From contig CALQJX020000020.1 of NCBI GenBank assembly GCA_943331005.2, forward strand, positions 1-64,000: a stretch of DNA of 64,000 nt, given 5' to 3'. A model generated the notes under the pieces. It saw only the letters and a list, made by a program, of their open reading frames with translations. It was not told the origin of the DNA and did no database searches. This DNA is from Bordetella parapertussis. GTDB taxonomy: Bacteria; Bacteroidota; Bacteroidia; Chitinophagales; Chitinophagaceae. The position numbers were made by a program, and so were the translations under genes. Below, piece by piece: positions 9,122-17,575 of this stretch; the first letter of the stretch is position 1; each line of letters begins with the position of its first letter.

Positions 9122-9952
9122 CTACATGATCTTGCGTTTTACCCATGCTCTGAAATGTTCCCATTCCAGACCTGTAGGGTCGTTGAGCGCTCCTGTATAT
9201 GCTCTGCCTCTCCTGATGAAGTATTTATTGAATGTAGACTGATTTATGCCCCATTTCATGAGGAACTGTTTGCGGCCATCATTCTTTTTTATTCTCAGGG
9301 TAGATTTCGATTGGAAATGATAGACCCTGCTTTTCCCAAGTCCTTTGAATAGTCTGCAGCCTGCCTGCCACATTTTCATGGCAAAATCGTCGTCGCTGCT
9401 CACCCCGGGGCTCAGTTCTATACTGTATCCCCCTGTAATGAGCCAGTATTTGCGATGCACAATAGTAGGAGGCCAGGTAGAACCTGTCCAGTCTGCTTTT
9501 TCTATGATGTTACATTCTTTCAGCAGATCTTCTTCTCTGAAGGTCTCTATAGATTGGCCATAGTCTTTGTTGATGACACAGGGATTGTTGTAATTGATCG
9601 GCTCTATCATGGTGCTGGAAAACATGAAGTTGTCGGTGCCTGCCTGCTCTATTTCGCTGGCTATATGCACATCCCACTGCGGGCATACATACATATCGTC
9701 GTTCATATACACAATGTAGTTGTGCTTTGCCAGTCCTCCTGCTTCGTTAACAGCTTTACAGATACCTGCATTCTCGGGGGTGTGGGTATGATCTATCCCT
9801 TCCGCCTGAGCCCATTGTAAGGTGCCGTCGCTGCCATCATTGATATGCATAATGACCTGGTGCTTGTATGCCGAATTTTTGCGGATACTGTCAACGCATA
9901 GCTTGGCAAAAGCAAGATTGTTCCAGGTAGGTATGATGATGGATAGCTGCAA
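9122..9952 (-). CDS. Family 2 glycosyltransferase
   Basis: A 276-residue GT-A fold enzyme that transfers a sugar from a nucleotide donor, probably to a surface glycan. It opens MQLSIIIPTWNNLAFAKLCV, the standard GT2 start, and has the metal/donor site as NDD (Asp85, Asp86) in VYMNDDMYVC, followed by an acceptor-side region with EADWTGSTWPP and SSDDDFAMKMW. The end (RRGRAYTGALNDPTGLEWEHFRAWVKRKIM) is basic, as expected for membrane association. Acceptor and donor are not predictable. It stands alone, convergent with lon. Confidence 0.9.
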   Translation of the reverse strand: MQLSIIIPTWNNLAFAKLCVDSIRKNSAYKHQVIMHINDGSDGTLQWAQAEGIDHTHTPENAGICKAVNEAGGLAKHNYIVYMNDDMYVCPQWDVHIASEIEQAGTDNFMFSSTMIEPINYNNPCVINKDYGQSIETFREEDLLKECNIIEKADWTGSTWPPTIVHRKYWLITGGYSIELSPGVSSDDDFAMKMWQAGCRLFKGLGKSRVYHFQSKSTLRIKKNDGRKQFLMKWGINQSTFNKYFIRRGRAYTGALNDPTGLEWEHFRAWVKRKIM

Positions 9953-10062
9953 GAAGTAAGATTTGAGAGTTCAAAAGTAAAAATACGCAACCAAAAACAG
10001 CAATATTTCAGCACATATGCTTAAACAGGAGCGGGATCATGTACAGGATAGCCTGGATGAAG

Positions 10063-10106
10063 CCGCTATTTAAGGATATTTAATGATAAAACACTGAAAA
10101 TAGCGG
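10063..10106. repeat. Inverted repeat upstream of purA
   Basis: CCGCTATTT (10063-10071) is repeated inverted as AAATAGCGG (10098-10106) with 26 bases between. It lies 94-137 bases before the purA start in an otherwise featureless 247-base gap. Either a leader structure or an operator; function unknown. Confidence 0.4.
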
Positions 10107-10199
10107 GATAACTATTTTTTACTTTTCAGCGTTGAAGTTTTACTTTTGAAGTTTGAAATTTATTACACAACCGGTTATGCCGGGTAAATACTCTGAAGC

Positions 10200-11468
10200 A
10201 TGATAGATGTTTTGCTGGGTTTGCAATGGGGAGACGAAGGAAAAGGTAAGATCGTAGATTTTCTTGCCAGTCAATATGATGTAATAGCGAGGTTCCAGGG
10301 CGGCCCTAATGCCGGCCATACGCTATATCTGAAAGGGGAGAAGGTGGTGCTGCATACAATACCTTCGGGTGTGTTTCAGCCACACTGCCAGAACCTTATA
10401 GGTAATGGTGTGGTCATAGACCCTGTAACGCTGGGAAAAGAGATAGATAAGATTCTGCCCCTGTGTCCGAATCTGCTGAAGAATCTGTATGTTTCGCAGA
10501 AGGCACATCTTATATTGCCAACGCATCGTGCACTCGATGCAGCCTCTGAGGCTGCTAAAGGCGCAGATAAGATAGGCTCTACGCTGAAAGGAATTGGTCC
10601 GGCATATATGGACAAGACCGGCAGGAATGGCCTGAGGGTAGGCGATATACTTACCAGCAATTTTAAAGAAAAGTATGATAAGCTGACACAGAAACACATG
10701 CAGATGCTGCGCCAGTATGGTGGCACACCTGTAGAGTGGGAACAGTGGGAAGCACCGTTCTTTGAAGCGGTGGAGCGAATGCGCAGCCTGCAGATCGTTA
10801 ATGCAGAATACTGGCTGGACGCACACCTGAAATCTGGTAAAAAAATACTGGCAGAAGGTGCACAGGGTAGCATGCTGGATATCGACTTCGGTACTTATCC
10901 GTTTGTTACTTCATCCAATACTATTGCAGCTGGTGTGTGCAGCGGACTTGGTGTTGCACCCTCTACGATAGGCGAGGTATATGGTATTACCAAGGCATAC
11001 TGTACGAGAGTAGGTGGCGGTCCGTTCCCTACAGAACTGGAAGATGAAATAGGCGAAGCGCTGAGAGCAGCAGGCCATGAATTTGGCGCAACAACCGGCC
11101 GTCCGCGCAGGTGTGGCTGGATAGATCTCGTGGCACTGAAGTATGCGGTGATGCTGAGCGGAGTTACCAAACTTATCATTACCAAGACCGATGTGCTGGA
11201 TAGCTTCAGGCCGTTGAAAGCCGCTACAGCATATACTATAGATGGCGTTACCTCAGCAGAGGTGCCTTTCGATATATGCGATGCGAAAATTGAGCCGGTA
11301 TACACTACATTCGATGGCTGGGAGCAACCGATAAGTTCATGCAGCACATTCGAATCGCTTCCACAGACATTTAAAGATTACTGTTCATTCATAGAAAATT
11401 ATCTCGGAACAAAGGTGAGTCACATCTCCAATGGTACGGGAAGAGACCAGTTGATAGTTATTTCTTAA
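10200..11468 (+). CDS. purA: Adenylosuccinate synthase
   Basis: Catalyses GTP-dependent joining of IMP and aspartate to adenylosuccinate in AMP synthesis, in the cytoplasm. The 422 residues include the P-loop-like GDEGKGK at residues 11-17 with catalytic Asp12, His40 in NAGHT, the IMP-binding segment KADKIGSTLKGIGPAY-like region near 120-140, GTTTGRPRRCGW with the aspartate-site loop, and the GTP-base region TKTDVLD. All key residues look intact and length is normal. ATG at 10200 begins the conserved MIDVLLGLQWGDEG start. It is followed after 78 bases by the acidic protein gene, then by pabB. Confidence 0.98.
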   Translation: MIDVLLGLQWGDEGKGKIVDFLASQYDVIARFQGGPNAGHTLYLKGEKVVLHTIPSGVFQPHCQNLIGNGVVIDPVTLGKEIDKILPLCPNLLKNLYVSQKAHLILPTHRALDAASEAAKGADKIGSTLKGIGPAYMDKTGRNGLRVGDILTSNFKEKYDKLTQKHMQMLRQYGGTPVEWEQWEAPFFEAVERMRSLQIVNAEYWLDAHLKSGKKILAEGAQGSMLDIDFGTYPFVTSSNTIAAGVCSGLGVAPSTIGEVYGITKAYCTRVGGGPFPTELEDEIGEALRAAGHEFGATTGRPRRCGWIDLVALKYAVMLSGVTKLIITKTDVLDSFRPLKAATAYTIDGVTSAEVPFDICDAKIEPVYTTFDGWEQPISSCSTFESLPQTFKDYCSFIENYLGTKVSHISNGTGRDQLIVIS

Positions 11469-11546
11469 AAAAAATTATTTTTTAGGCAAAAAAATTTGGC
11501 AAATTCATCAAACTATTAAAATTTTACGGCATCAAGATAAAGAGCT

Positions 11547-12050
11547 ATGAAATCCAATACTGATAAAAAGACTCCTGCGAAAAAAAGTGCGAAACCAAGC
11601 GCGGCTCCTGCATCTAAAAAAACAGCATCGAAAGCTAAGAAGGAAGAGCTTGATGAAGAAGATGATGAGGTAGAAGAGACCAAAGCTAAACCAGCGAAAA
11701 AATCGGCAACTGCAAGCAAAAAGAAAAAAGCAGATGACGAAGAAGAAGATGATGACGTACCAAAGACTAAAAAGGCTCCTAAGAAAAGTGCAAAAAGCAA
11801 GGTGGTTGATGACGACGATGATGATGATGACGACGACATTGAAGAAGAAGATGATGATTTCAACAAAGACGAAGAAGATTACGATATAGAGAAAGAGTTT
11901 GAAGAATTCGATCTGCCTAAGTCTAAAAGTAAATCTCCAAAAAAGAAGACTTCGAAAGATGACGACTTCGATGTGGATGATGACTTCAAAGATCTTGGTT
12001 TCTTCTCTGATGCAGGAGGTGGCTTCGACGATGACGATGATGACTTTTGA
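11547..12050 (+). CDS. Lys/Ala-rich then Asp/Glu-rich disordered protein
   Basis: A 167-residue low-complexity protein. Residues 1-60 are Lys/Ala/Ser-rich (KKTPAKKSAKPSAAP type, like histone H1 tails) and the rest is dominated by Asp/Glu runs with Lys/Ser islands, ending FDDDDDDF. It is predicted to be disordered throughout. The real frame is supported by the ATG start, the TGATG overlap with pabB, and absence of stops over an extreme composition. A basic region could bind nucleic acid and the acidic tail with terminal Phe is similar in type to the tip of single-stranded DNA-binding protein; both are inference. No named family was recognised. The repetitive GAT/GAA codons may cause length variation between strains. 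Confidence 0.8.
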   Translation: MKSNTDKKTPAKKSAKPSAAPASKKTASKAKKEELDEEDDEVEETKAKPAKKSATASKKKKADDEEEDDDVPKTKKAPKKSAKSKVVDDDDDDDDDDIEEEDDDFNKDEEDYDIEKEFEEFDLPKSKSKSPKKKTSKDDDFDVDDDFKDLGFFSDAGGGFDDDDDDF

Positions 12051-13363
12051 TGAATAACACACCATTGCACAGAAACAAAGCGATCTACGTAACTGATCCC
12101 GTCCATGCGGGAATACTGAAGGCAGGGATGCTGAATTGGGCTAACCAATTCAGCATCCTTGTTTTTTTGGACAGTAATTCTTATCCTTCTGCATACAATG
12201 GTTACGAGTGTTTGTTGGGCGTTGGTATGTACAAGGCTGTTCCTAATGCAGGTACTAATCCGTTGATGCAGCTACAGGTAGCTCACATGGTTCGGCCCGA
12301 CTGGATGTTTGGTCATATCTGCTATGATTACAAAAACATTACAGAACCTAAACTTACTTCTGCCCACCCTGAAAAACATGGCTACCCTGTGTTGCAGTTC
12401 TTTGTTCCTCAAACTGTTTGTTACATCAACAGGGAGCAAACAACATTCACTGTTGAGACCTACGATGATCCGGTGACGGTGTATGATGCCATCATACATG
12501 CAGCAGGAATGCCGGATGTACAAATGCCTGCTGGTATCAGTTTTACGAATATCACTGATCGGGAAACTTACATTGACGTAGTCAATCGTTTACGCAGGCA
12601 CATTGCGGATGGTGATTGTTATGAGGTCAATTATTGCGGAGGCGGCTATGCCGAAAATGTAATGATTGATCCGCTGGTGGTGTTCAAGGCATTGAATAAA
12701 TTATCTCCTGCTCCCTTTGCTGCTTTCTGTAAGCTGAACGAGCAGTACATGATGTGTGCGAGTCCCGAGCGTTATTTGCTGAAGCAGGATAATATACTGG
12801 TATCTCAACCAATAAAAGGGACAGCTCGCAGAGACAAAGACGAGCAGAAAGATGAGCAAATAAAAGAAACTTTGCGGGTAGATATAAAAGAGCGCGCCGA
12901 GAATGTAATGATAGTGGATCTGGTGCGTAACGATCTGGCACGTACCTGCGAAACAGGAAGTGTGCAGGTTGATGAATTGTTTGGTATCTATTCTTTTCCT
13001 CAGGTGCACCAGATGATATCAACGGTTAGTGGTAAATTGAAGGATGGGCTAACGTTTACAGATGCCATACAGGCTAGTTTCCCCATGGGTAGCATGACTG
13101 GAGCTCCCAAGTTTAAAGTGATGCAGCTGATAGAAAAGTATGAGCAGGCTCGCAGGGAGCTTTTCTCCGGCACCATAGGTTACATTACACCGCAGGGAGA
13201 TATGGACTTTAATGTGATCATCCGAAGTCTTTTCTATAATGCAACTACCCATTATCTGTCCTATCACACAGGTGGTGCCATTACTTTCGATAGTGATCCT
13301 CAGAAAGAATGGGAGGAGATGCGGCTGAAGGCATGGGCATTGGAACGTTTGTTTTCTGCCTGA
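12050..13363 (+). CDS. pabB: Aminodeoxychorismate synthase component I
   Basis: Chorismate-binding enzyme that makes 4-amino-4-deoxychorismate for folate synthesis. The 437-residue protein has the family core in the C-terminal 260 residues: YEVNYC, the PIKGTARR motif, DLVRNDL, GSMTGAPK and the closing GGAITFDSDPQKEWEEM. The Lys in PIKGT is the feature that separates PabB from TrpE and MenF, which carry Ala at that position. The ATG at 12050 overlaps the previous stop as TGATG; a TTG one codon earlier is a less likely start. No glutamine amidotransferase (pabA) or lyase (pabC) is adjacent, so these are probably elsewhere. Confidence 0.93.
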   Translation: MNNTPLHRNKAIYVTDPVHAGILKAGMLNWANQFSILVFLDSNSYPSAYNGYECLLGVGMYKAVPNAGTNPLMQLQVAHMVRPDWMFGHICYDYKNITEPKLTSAHPEKHGYPVLQFFVPQTVCYINREQTTFTVETYDDPVTVYDAIIHAAGMPDVQMPAGISFTNITDRETYIDVVNRLRRHIADGDCYEVNYCGGGYAENVMIDPLVVFKALNKLSPAPFAAFCKLNEQYMMCASPERYLLKQDNILVSQPIKGTARRDKDEQKDEQIKETLRVDIKERAENVMIVDLVRNDLARTCETGSVQVDELFGIYSFPQVHQMISTVSGKLKDGLTFTDAIQASFPMGSMTGAPKFKVMQLIEKYEQARRELFSGTIGYITPQGDMDFNVIIRSLFYNATTHYLSYHTGGAITFDSDPQKEWEEMRLKAWALERLFSA

Positions 13364-13417
13364 CAGTACTCGTAGATCCTGTGGGCCTAAATGCCTACCT
13401 TTATATAAAAGCAATAT

Positions 13418-14035
13418 ATGCTGTTAGATATACATCCCGTTGATCCCCAGCCCCGCCATATCAAAACAGTGGCAGACTGTCTGCGACGTGGTGGTGTTAT
13501 CATTTACCCAACCGATACCATTTACGGTATTGGCTGCGATATATCAAATGCCGATGCTATTGCCCGAATTGCCCGCATAAAGAATGTAGATCTCAAAAAA
13601 GCGCAGTTCTCCTTTATCTGTTCCGATCTCAGTAATCTTAGCGATTATGCCAAAAGTGTGCCTACACCGGTATTTCGACTGCTAAAAGCTGCATTACCTG
13701 GTCCATATACGTTCATACTGGATGCCAGTAAGCAGGTACCCAGACTAATGAAGACAAAGAAAGACACCGTTGGTATTCGTGTACCTGACAATAGAATATG
13801 TATGGATATAGTAAAGGAATTGGGCCACCCCATTATGAGTGCATCTTTGCCTATGGACGACGATGTGGAATATTTTACCGACCCGGAACTGATGTACGAG
13901 AAATTCGGTAGTCAGGTAGATATTGTTATCAACGGTGGAGTGGGGAAGATACTTTCTTCAACAGTCATAGACTGCACCTCTGGTGTGCCTGTGCTTGTGC
14001 GCGAGGGGGCCGGAGATTGGGAATCTTTGTTTTAA
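13418..14035 (+). CDS. YciO/Sua5/YrdC family protein
   Basis: A 205-residue YrdC-fold protein. The family makes L-threonylcarbamoyladenylate for the t6A modification of tRNA, but YciO-type members are a separate branch with uncertain role. Seen here: YPTDTIYGIGCD near residues 29-40, KNVDLKKAQFSFICSDL in place of the KRP-x-KPL motif of true TsaC, and TVGIRVPDN. The second copy at 29410-29982 keeps a more standard KQRPREKSLIVL motif, so that one is the better TsaC candidate. It lies 54 bases after pabB and 64 before the dehydrogenase, likely one transcript. Confidence 0.85.
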   Translation: MLLDIHPVDPQPRHIKTVADCLRRGGVIIYPTDTIYGIGCDISNADAIARIARIKNVDLKKAQFSFICSDLSNLSDYAKSVPTPVFRLLKAALPGPYTFILDASKQVPRLMKTKKDTVGIRVPDNRICMDIVKELGHPIMSASLPMDDDVEYFTDPELMYEKFGSQVDIVINGGVGKILSSTVIDCTSGVPVLVREGAGDWESLF

Positions 14036-14099
14036 CTTACTGTTTTACTGCACCCATTCTAAATGCAGTAAATTTGCCACACTTAAAAAATCAGTAAAC

Positions 14100-14948
14100 A
14101 TGATCGCATATATAGGAACAGGGCTGCTGGGTGCAGGTTTTGTAAAGGCGCTTTTGCGCAATGGAGAACAAGTTAATGTTTGGAATCGCACAGCTGCAAA
14201 AGCTACCGCGCTTCAGGCCGATGGTGCTTCAGCATTTGCTGATGTGACAGATGCGGTCAGAGGCGTGTCTCGTGTGCATCTTACGCTTAAGGACGATGCC
14301 AGTGTTGATGAGGTGTTGGCTGTGGCAGAAGCAGGTTTTGCTCCGGGCATGCTTATCATCGATCATACAACAACATCTGTAGAGGGTGCCAGAGCGCGTA
14401 CTGCAATGTGGAAAACAAAGGGGCACACCTATGTACACGTACCCGTTTTCATGGGACCTGTAAATGCATTGGATAGCACTGGCTATATGCTAGTATCTGG
14501 CGATGCGCAGGACGTGGCTGCTGTAATGCCATTTGTAGAAAAAATGACCGGAAAGGTCATTAATTTCGGTACAGAAGTGGGGCGTGCTGCTGGTATGAAA
14601 CTGGCAGGCAACCATTTTCTTATTGGTTTTACAGCTGCAATATCAGATACATTGGCCCTTACCAAGGCTATGGGAATGCCGGCAAGTGACGTTACCATTT
14701 TGTTCAACGAATGGAACCCTGGTGCAATGCTACCGGCCAGGTTGAAGCGCATGACCACCGGTGTTTACAACCAACCATCTTGGGAGCTGAGTATGGCTCG
14801 CAAAGATGCAGGACTTATGATCGCAGAAGCGCAGAAGGGTGGTGTTCCACTGGTGATACTGCCTGCAATAGCTGCCGAGATGGACAGGTTCATTGCCGCT
14901 GGCCATGGTCATGACGACTGGGCGGTAATAGCTAAGAACAATATCTAA
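14100..14948 (+). CDS. NAD(P)-dependent 3-hydroxyisobutyrate dehydrogenase-like reductase
   Basis: A 282-residue beta-hydroxyacid dehydrogenase. The ATG at 14100 begins MIAYIGTGLLGAGFVKALL, the GxGxxG nucleotide-binding loop (residues 6-11), followed by VWNRT, which favours NADP(H). Other family marks are HLTLKDDASVDEV, the substrate region MGPVNALDSTGYMLVSGD, and AAGMKLAGNHFLIG with the catalytic Lys. Members reduce small aldehydes or oxidise hydroxyacids; the substrate is not predictable. The frame remains open upstream to 13983 but overlaps the previous gene and lacks family sequence. A strong terminator follows at 14965-15005. Confidence 0.9.
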   Translation: MIAYIGTGLLGAGFVKALLRNGEQVNVWNRTAAKATALQADGASAFADVTDAVRGVSRVHLTLKDDASVDEVLAVAEAGFAPGMLIIDHTTTSVEGARARTAMWKTKGHTYVHVPVFMGPVNALDSTGYMLVSGDAQDVAAVMPFVEKMTGKVINFGTEVGRAAGMKLAGNHFLIGFTAAISDTLALTKAMGMPASDVTILFNEWNPGAMLPARLKRMTTGVYNQPSWELSMARKDAGLMIAEAQKGGVPLVILPAIAAEMDRFIAAGHGHDDWAVIAKNNI

Positions 14949-14964
14949 CAAAGGTGATAAAATG

Positions 14965-15005
14965 AACAATGCCCTGCTTCTTTCTTAATGAAGCAGGGCA
15001 TTGTT
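14965..15005. terminator. Bidirectional terminator
   Basis: 16-bp stem AACAATGCCCTGCTTC (14965-14980) with GAAGCAGGGCATTGTT (14990-15005), 9-base loop, between the convergent dehydrogenase gene and the Fur-family gene. T-rich sequence follows on the plus strand. Confidence 0.9.
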
Positions 15006-15034
15006 ATATTTTCTTTATTCTGGTCCTTGCAAAA

Positions 15035-15472
15035 TCAGGTACAATGTTTACAAACGCCCTGTATGAGTGTATTGATACCTGTAGCAATAAAACCAGCCGG
15101 CAGATTTATAGCAGGTGTATGCGTATGTTCCAGACAGTACATTTTCTGGCATCGAGTGCAATTGAAGTGAACATGATCTTCGGTATGAGTTTCGTCGGGG
15201 CAATTGTGTTTGCAAACGGCGAAACGGGTAACACCATCATTTCCTATGATCTTGTGCACTATCCCGGATTCTTCAAAGTCTTTCAATACACGGTACAGGG
15301 TAATTCTGTCTACCTTACTGAAAGTAGCTTCCAGTTCGGTATGAGATAGTGCCTGATGGGTATTACCCAATTCCTCCAGCACTTTCATGCGGGCAGGAGT
15401 AGCTTTCAGTCCTTTCTCCCTTATGTGTTCTGTGGCGTTCACTACAGCAAATCTAGTAAATAAATGCAACAT
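15035..15472 (-). CDS. Fur/Zur family transcriptional repressor
   Basis: A 145-residue metal-responsive DNA-binding protein. Seen: a winged-helix N-terminal half (KGLKATPARMKVLEELG, then SKVDRITLYRVLKDFEESGIV with the DNA-recognition helix) and a C-terminal half with HVHFNCTRC (His100, His102, Cys105, Cys108) and CKHC (Cys141, Cys144), the two-CxxC structural zinc site of this family. Which metal it senses cannot be read directly; pairing with a MerC protein and lack of iron genes nearby favour a Zur-like role. The ATG at 15470-15472 lies inside a perfect dyad, so either the repressor covers its own start or the true start is a downstream GTG (residue 11). Autoregulation is likely. Confidence 0.88.
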   Translation of the reverse strand: MLHLFTRFAVVNATEHIREKGLKATPARMKVLEELGNTHQALSHTELEATFSKVDRITLYRVLKDFEESGIVHKIIGNDGVTRFAVCKHNCPDETHTEDHVHFNCTRCQKMYCLEHTHTPAINLPAGFIATGINTLIQGVCKHCT

Positions 15473-15518
15473 TGTTGCATTTGTGAAATTTGCTTACATT
15501 TGCAACTCAGTTGCATTT
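15462..15518. promoter_or_regulatory. Double operator and promoter between Fur-type gene and merC-like gene
   Basis: Two dyads share the core TGCAAC-N3-GTTGCA: AAATGCAAC-ATT-GTTGCATTT at 15462-15482 (perfect) and ATTTGCAAC-TCA-GTTGCATTT at 15498-15518. Their centres are 36 bases apart. A rightward Bacteroidota-type promoter fits within them: TTG at 15475-15477 and TACATTTG at 15495-15502 with 17 bases between. Each dyad covers one promoter element, a good arrangement for repression by the adjacent Fur/Zur protein. Confidence 0.75.
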
Positions 15519-15525
15519 ATAACTT

Positions 15526-15930
15526 TTGTCACATTCTCACAAATATGATCCAGGTGCCGATAAAGTAGGCATCATCAGTGCTGTTATTTGCGCAGTTCAT
15601 TGTCTGGTCATACCTGCAATTTTCCTGCTCAGGTACTCTCTTTTTGATAGCGGTGCAACAGCAGGTTGGGGTAGTGGGTTACCGCATTGGTGGGAAACGC
15701 TTGACTATCTTTTTCTGGCAGTTGGCTTTTATGCTGTTTACCATGCAGCTGGCCATACGGTTTCAAGAGGTATAAAACGCTCGTTATGGTTCTTCTGGCT
15801 ATGTCTTGCAGTAGCCGTAATTTTCGAAGATAAGTTACACTGGATGGCCTACGTTGCATCGGGTGGATTGGTCATAACGCACTTCATTAACATAAGGAAA
15901 CATAATAATTTGAGGAGAAAAACAAGATAA
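15526..15930 (+). CDS. MerC domain membrane protein
   Basis: A 134-residue protein with about four membrane spans and the MerC motif CAVHC (Cys22, His25, Cys26) in the first span. MerC of mercury resistance moves Hg(II) through the inner membrane, but chromosomal MerC-domain proteins in Bacteroidota lie beside Fur-type repressors and are more likely to handle zinc or another metal. The start must be the TTG at 15526: an in-frame TAA at 15520-15522 closes the frame just upstream and no ATG or GTG precedes the motif. The N-terminus SHSHKYD may bind metal. Divergent from the repressor, with a shared operator. Confidence 0.85.
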   Translation: MSHSHKYDPGADKVGIISAVICAVHCLVIPAIFLLRYSLFDSGATAGWGSGLPHWWETLDYLFLAVGFYAVYHAAGHTVSRGIKRSLWFFWLCLAVAVIFEDKLHWMAYVASGGLVITHFINIRKHNNLRRKTR

Positions 15931-16157
15931 CATTGGTGTAGGTACATGTTTTAATTGTCAATAATTGGTTATTGTTAATTATATTTTGTTTGATAATTCT
16001 GATAAAAAATGCTATTTTCTTTCAACTTTCTATATTTTTCAGCTGTAAATAGCCAATAATTAACATTATGTAAAAATATAGTTTGAAAAAACCAATCAAA
16101 TAAACAGACAATAAGCATTACTTTTGATTTGATTCATTACACAACACATTTTTTTAA

Positions 16158-17486
16158 ATGCAGACAATACTGGTTGCTGGTGCAGGGAAATCCTCGACAT
16201 ATCTGATAGAGTACCTGCTGGAAAATGCTTCAAGGAATAAATGGAATGTTATTGTTGCTGACGGAGATGCTGCTGCAATTGCCAAAAAGGTAAATAAGCA
16301 CCCCTTTGCGGAAGCCGCAGTCTTCGATATAAACAACAAAGCACAGCGAGAGGCTCTGGTAAAGAGAGCTGACATAGTTTTGTCGCTGATGCCGCCACAT
16401 CTGCATATATTGTTAGCCCACGAATGTCTGGAACATAAGAAAAATCTCATTACATCTTCTTACATTTCTGATGAGATGAGAAGTATGGATGCAGCCGTGA
16501 AAGAGGCAGGGCTTATGTTTATGTGTGAAATGGGGCTGGATCCGGGTATAGATCATATGACCGCCAGTAAGATCATCAACAGCATTCATAAAGTTGCCGG
16601 AAGGATCATTGCCTTCCGTTCTTATTGCGGTGGTCTCATTGCACCGGAAAGTGATAGCAATCCATGGCATTACAAATTCAGCTGGAATCCAAAGAATATA
16701 ATCACAGCAGGTTTTGGTGGCGCTAAATACCTTCATAATGGCAAGCATGTAGAGGTGCCTTATGAAAAGATGTTTGAGCATAACAAAAAGATCAAGATCC
16801 CCGGACTGAACGCTTTGGCTTATTATCCAAACAGGGACTCTTTGAAATATCTTGATCTGTATGATGTTTCTTCAGTAAAATCTTTTCTGCGAGCTACACT
16901 TAGGTATCCGTCATTCAGTCGTGGCTGGGACGCACTTATAAAGTTGGGTCTTACCAATCAGGAAGATAAGTTTGATACTGCCGGATACACCTATGCTGCA
17001 TGGTTGCGTAAAAAGACAAATTGCGCAGCAGATGCAAATCTGCAACAACACGTTGCTTCAGTTTTGGGTGCCGATACTGACGATAAAGTCATATCTCTGC
17101 TGGAATGGCTAGGTATTTTCAGTAATATAAATGTTGCTGCAGGCAATCTGTCTTCAGGCGAAATATTACTGGAATTGCTTCAGGATAAGTGGAGTATGAG
17201 TGAGGAGGATAAGGATATGGTTGTGATGCACCATGAAGTAGAATATGAACATAAAGGGAGAATGATAACCCTAAAAAGCTCTATGGTACTGAAAGGTGAG
17301 GGTGGTGAGCACAGTGCTATGGCACGTACCGTTGGTATGCCTATGGCTATACTGGCTACGCTGATACTTACAAAAAAATTGAAACCACCAGTTGGTGTGC
17401 TACTGCCGGTAATGCAATCAGTGTACAGGCCTGTGCTGCGCGAACTGGAGTATAACGGCATCTCATTTACTGATGAGGTTGAATAA
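16158..17486 (+). CDS. Saccharopine dehydrogenase family protein
   Basis: A 442-residue enzyme of the saccharopine reductase / lysine-ketoglutarate reductase fold. It begins MQTILVAGAGKSSTYLIEYL with the GxGxSS nucleotide loop, then VLSLMPPHLHILLAHECL, CEMGLDPGIDHM, and FRSYCGGLIAPESDSNPWHYKFSWNP, all typical of saccharopine reductase. The C-terminal part contains a Bacteroidota-type helical insert and ends with VMQSVYRPVLRELE. Role in lysine turnover is likely but not proven. The 227-base gap before it is AT-rich with a small dyad near 15959-15974 and a TACTTTTG box at 16119-16126. A 22-bp terminator follows. Confidence 0.9.
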   Translation: MQTILVAGAGKSSTYLIEYLLENASRNKWNVIVADGDAAAIAKKVNKHPFAEAAVFDINNKAQREALVKRADIVLSLMPPHLHILLAHECLEHKKNLITSSYISDEMRSMDAAVKEAGLMFMCEMGLDPGIDHMTASKIINSIHKVAGRIIAFRSYCGGLIAPESDSNPWHYKFSWNPKNIITAGFGGAKYLHNGKHVEVPYEKMFEHNKKIKIPGLNALAYYPNRDSLKYLDLYDVSSVKSFLRATLRYPSFSRGWDALIKLGLTNQEDKFDTAGYTYAAWLRKKTNCAADANLQQHVASVLGADTDDKVISLLEWLGIFSNINVAAGNLSSGEILLELLQDKWSMSEEDKDMVVMHHEVEYEHKGRMITLKSSMVLKGEGGEHSAMARTVGMPMAILATLILTKKLKPPVGVLLPVMQSVYRPVLRELEYNGISFTDEVE

Positions 17487-17512
17487 GACGTAAAAGTTCC
17501 GGAAACGGAGAA

Positions 17513-17560
17513 GCTATAAAGAAGAAAGCACACCATTTGGTGTGCTTTCTTCTTTATAGC
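17513..17560. terminator. Bidirectional terminator with 22-bp stem
   Basis: GCTATAAAG...GCACACC (17513-17534) pairs perfectly with GGTGTGC...CTTTATAGC (17539-17560) around an ATTT loop. It separates the convergent saccharopine dehydrogenase-like gene and smpB. Confidence 0.9.
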
Positions 17561-17575
17561 AATTGAACAGGAAGT

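Noticed and set aside
11532..12065. 177-residue minus-strand frame rich in Phe/Ile/Val
   Set aside because: It is the complement of the Lys/Asp-rich gene; hydrophobic look comes from reversed GAT/GAA codons.
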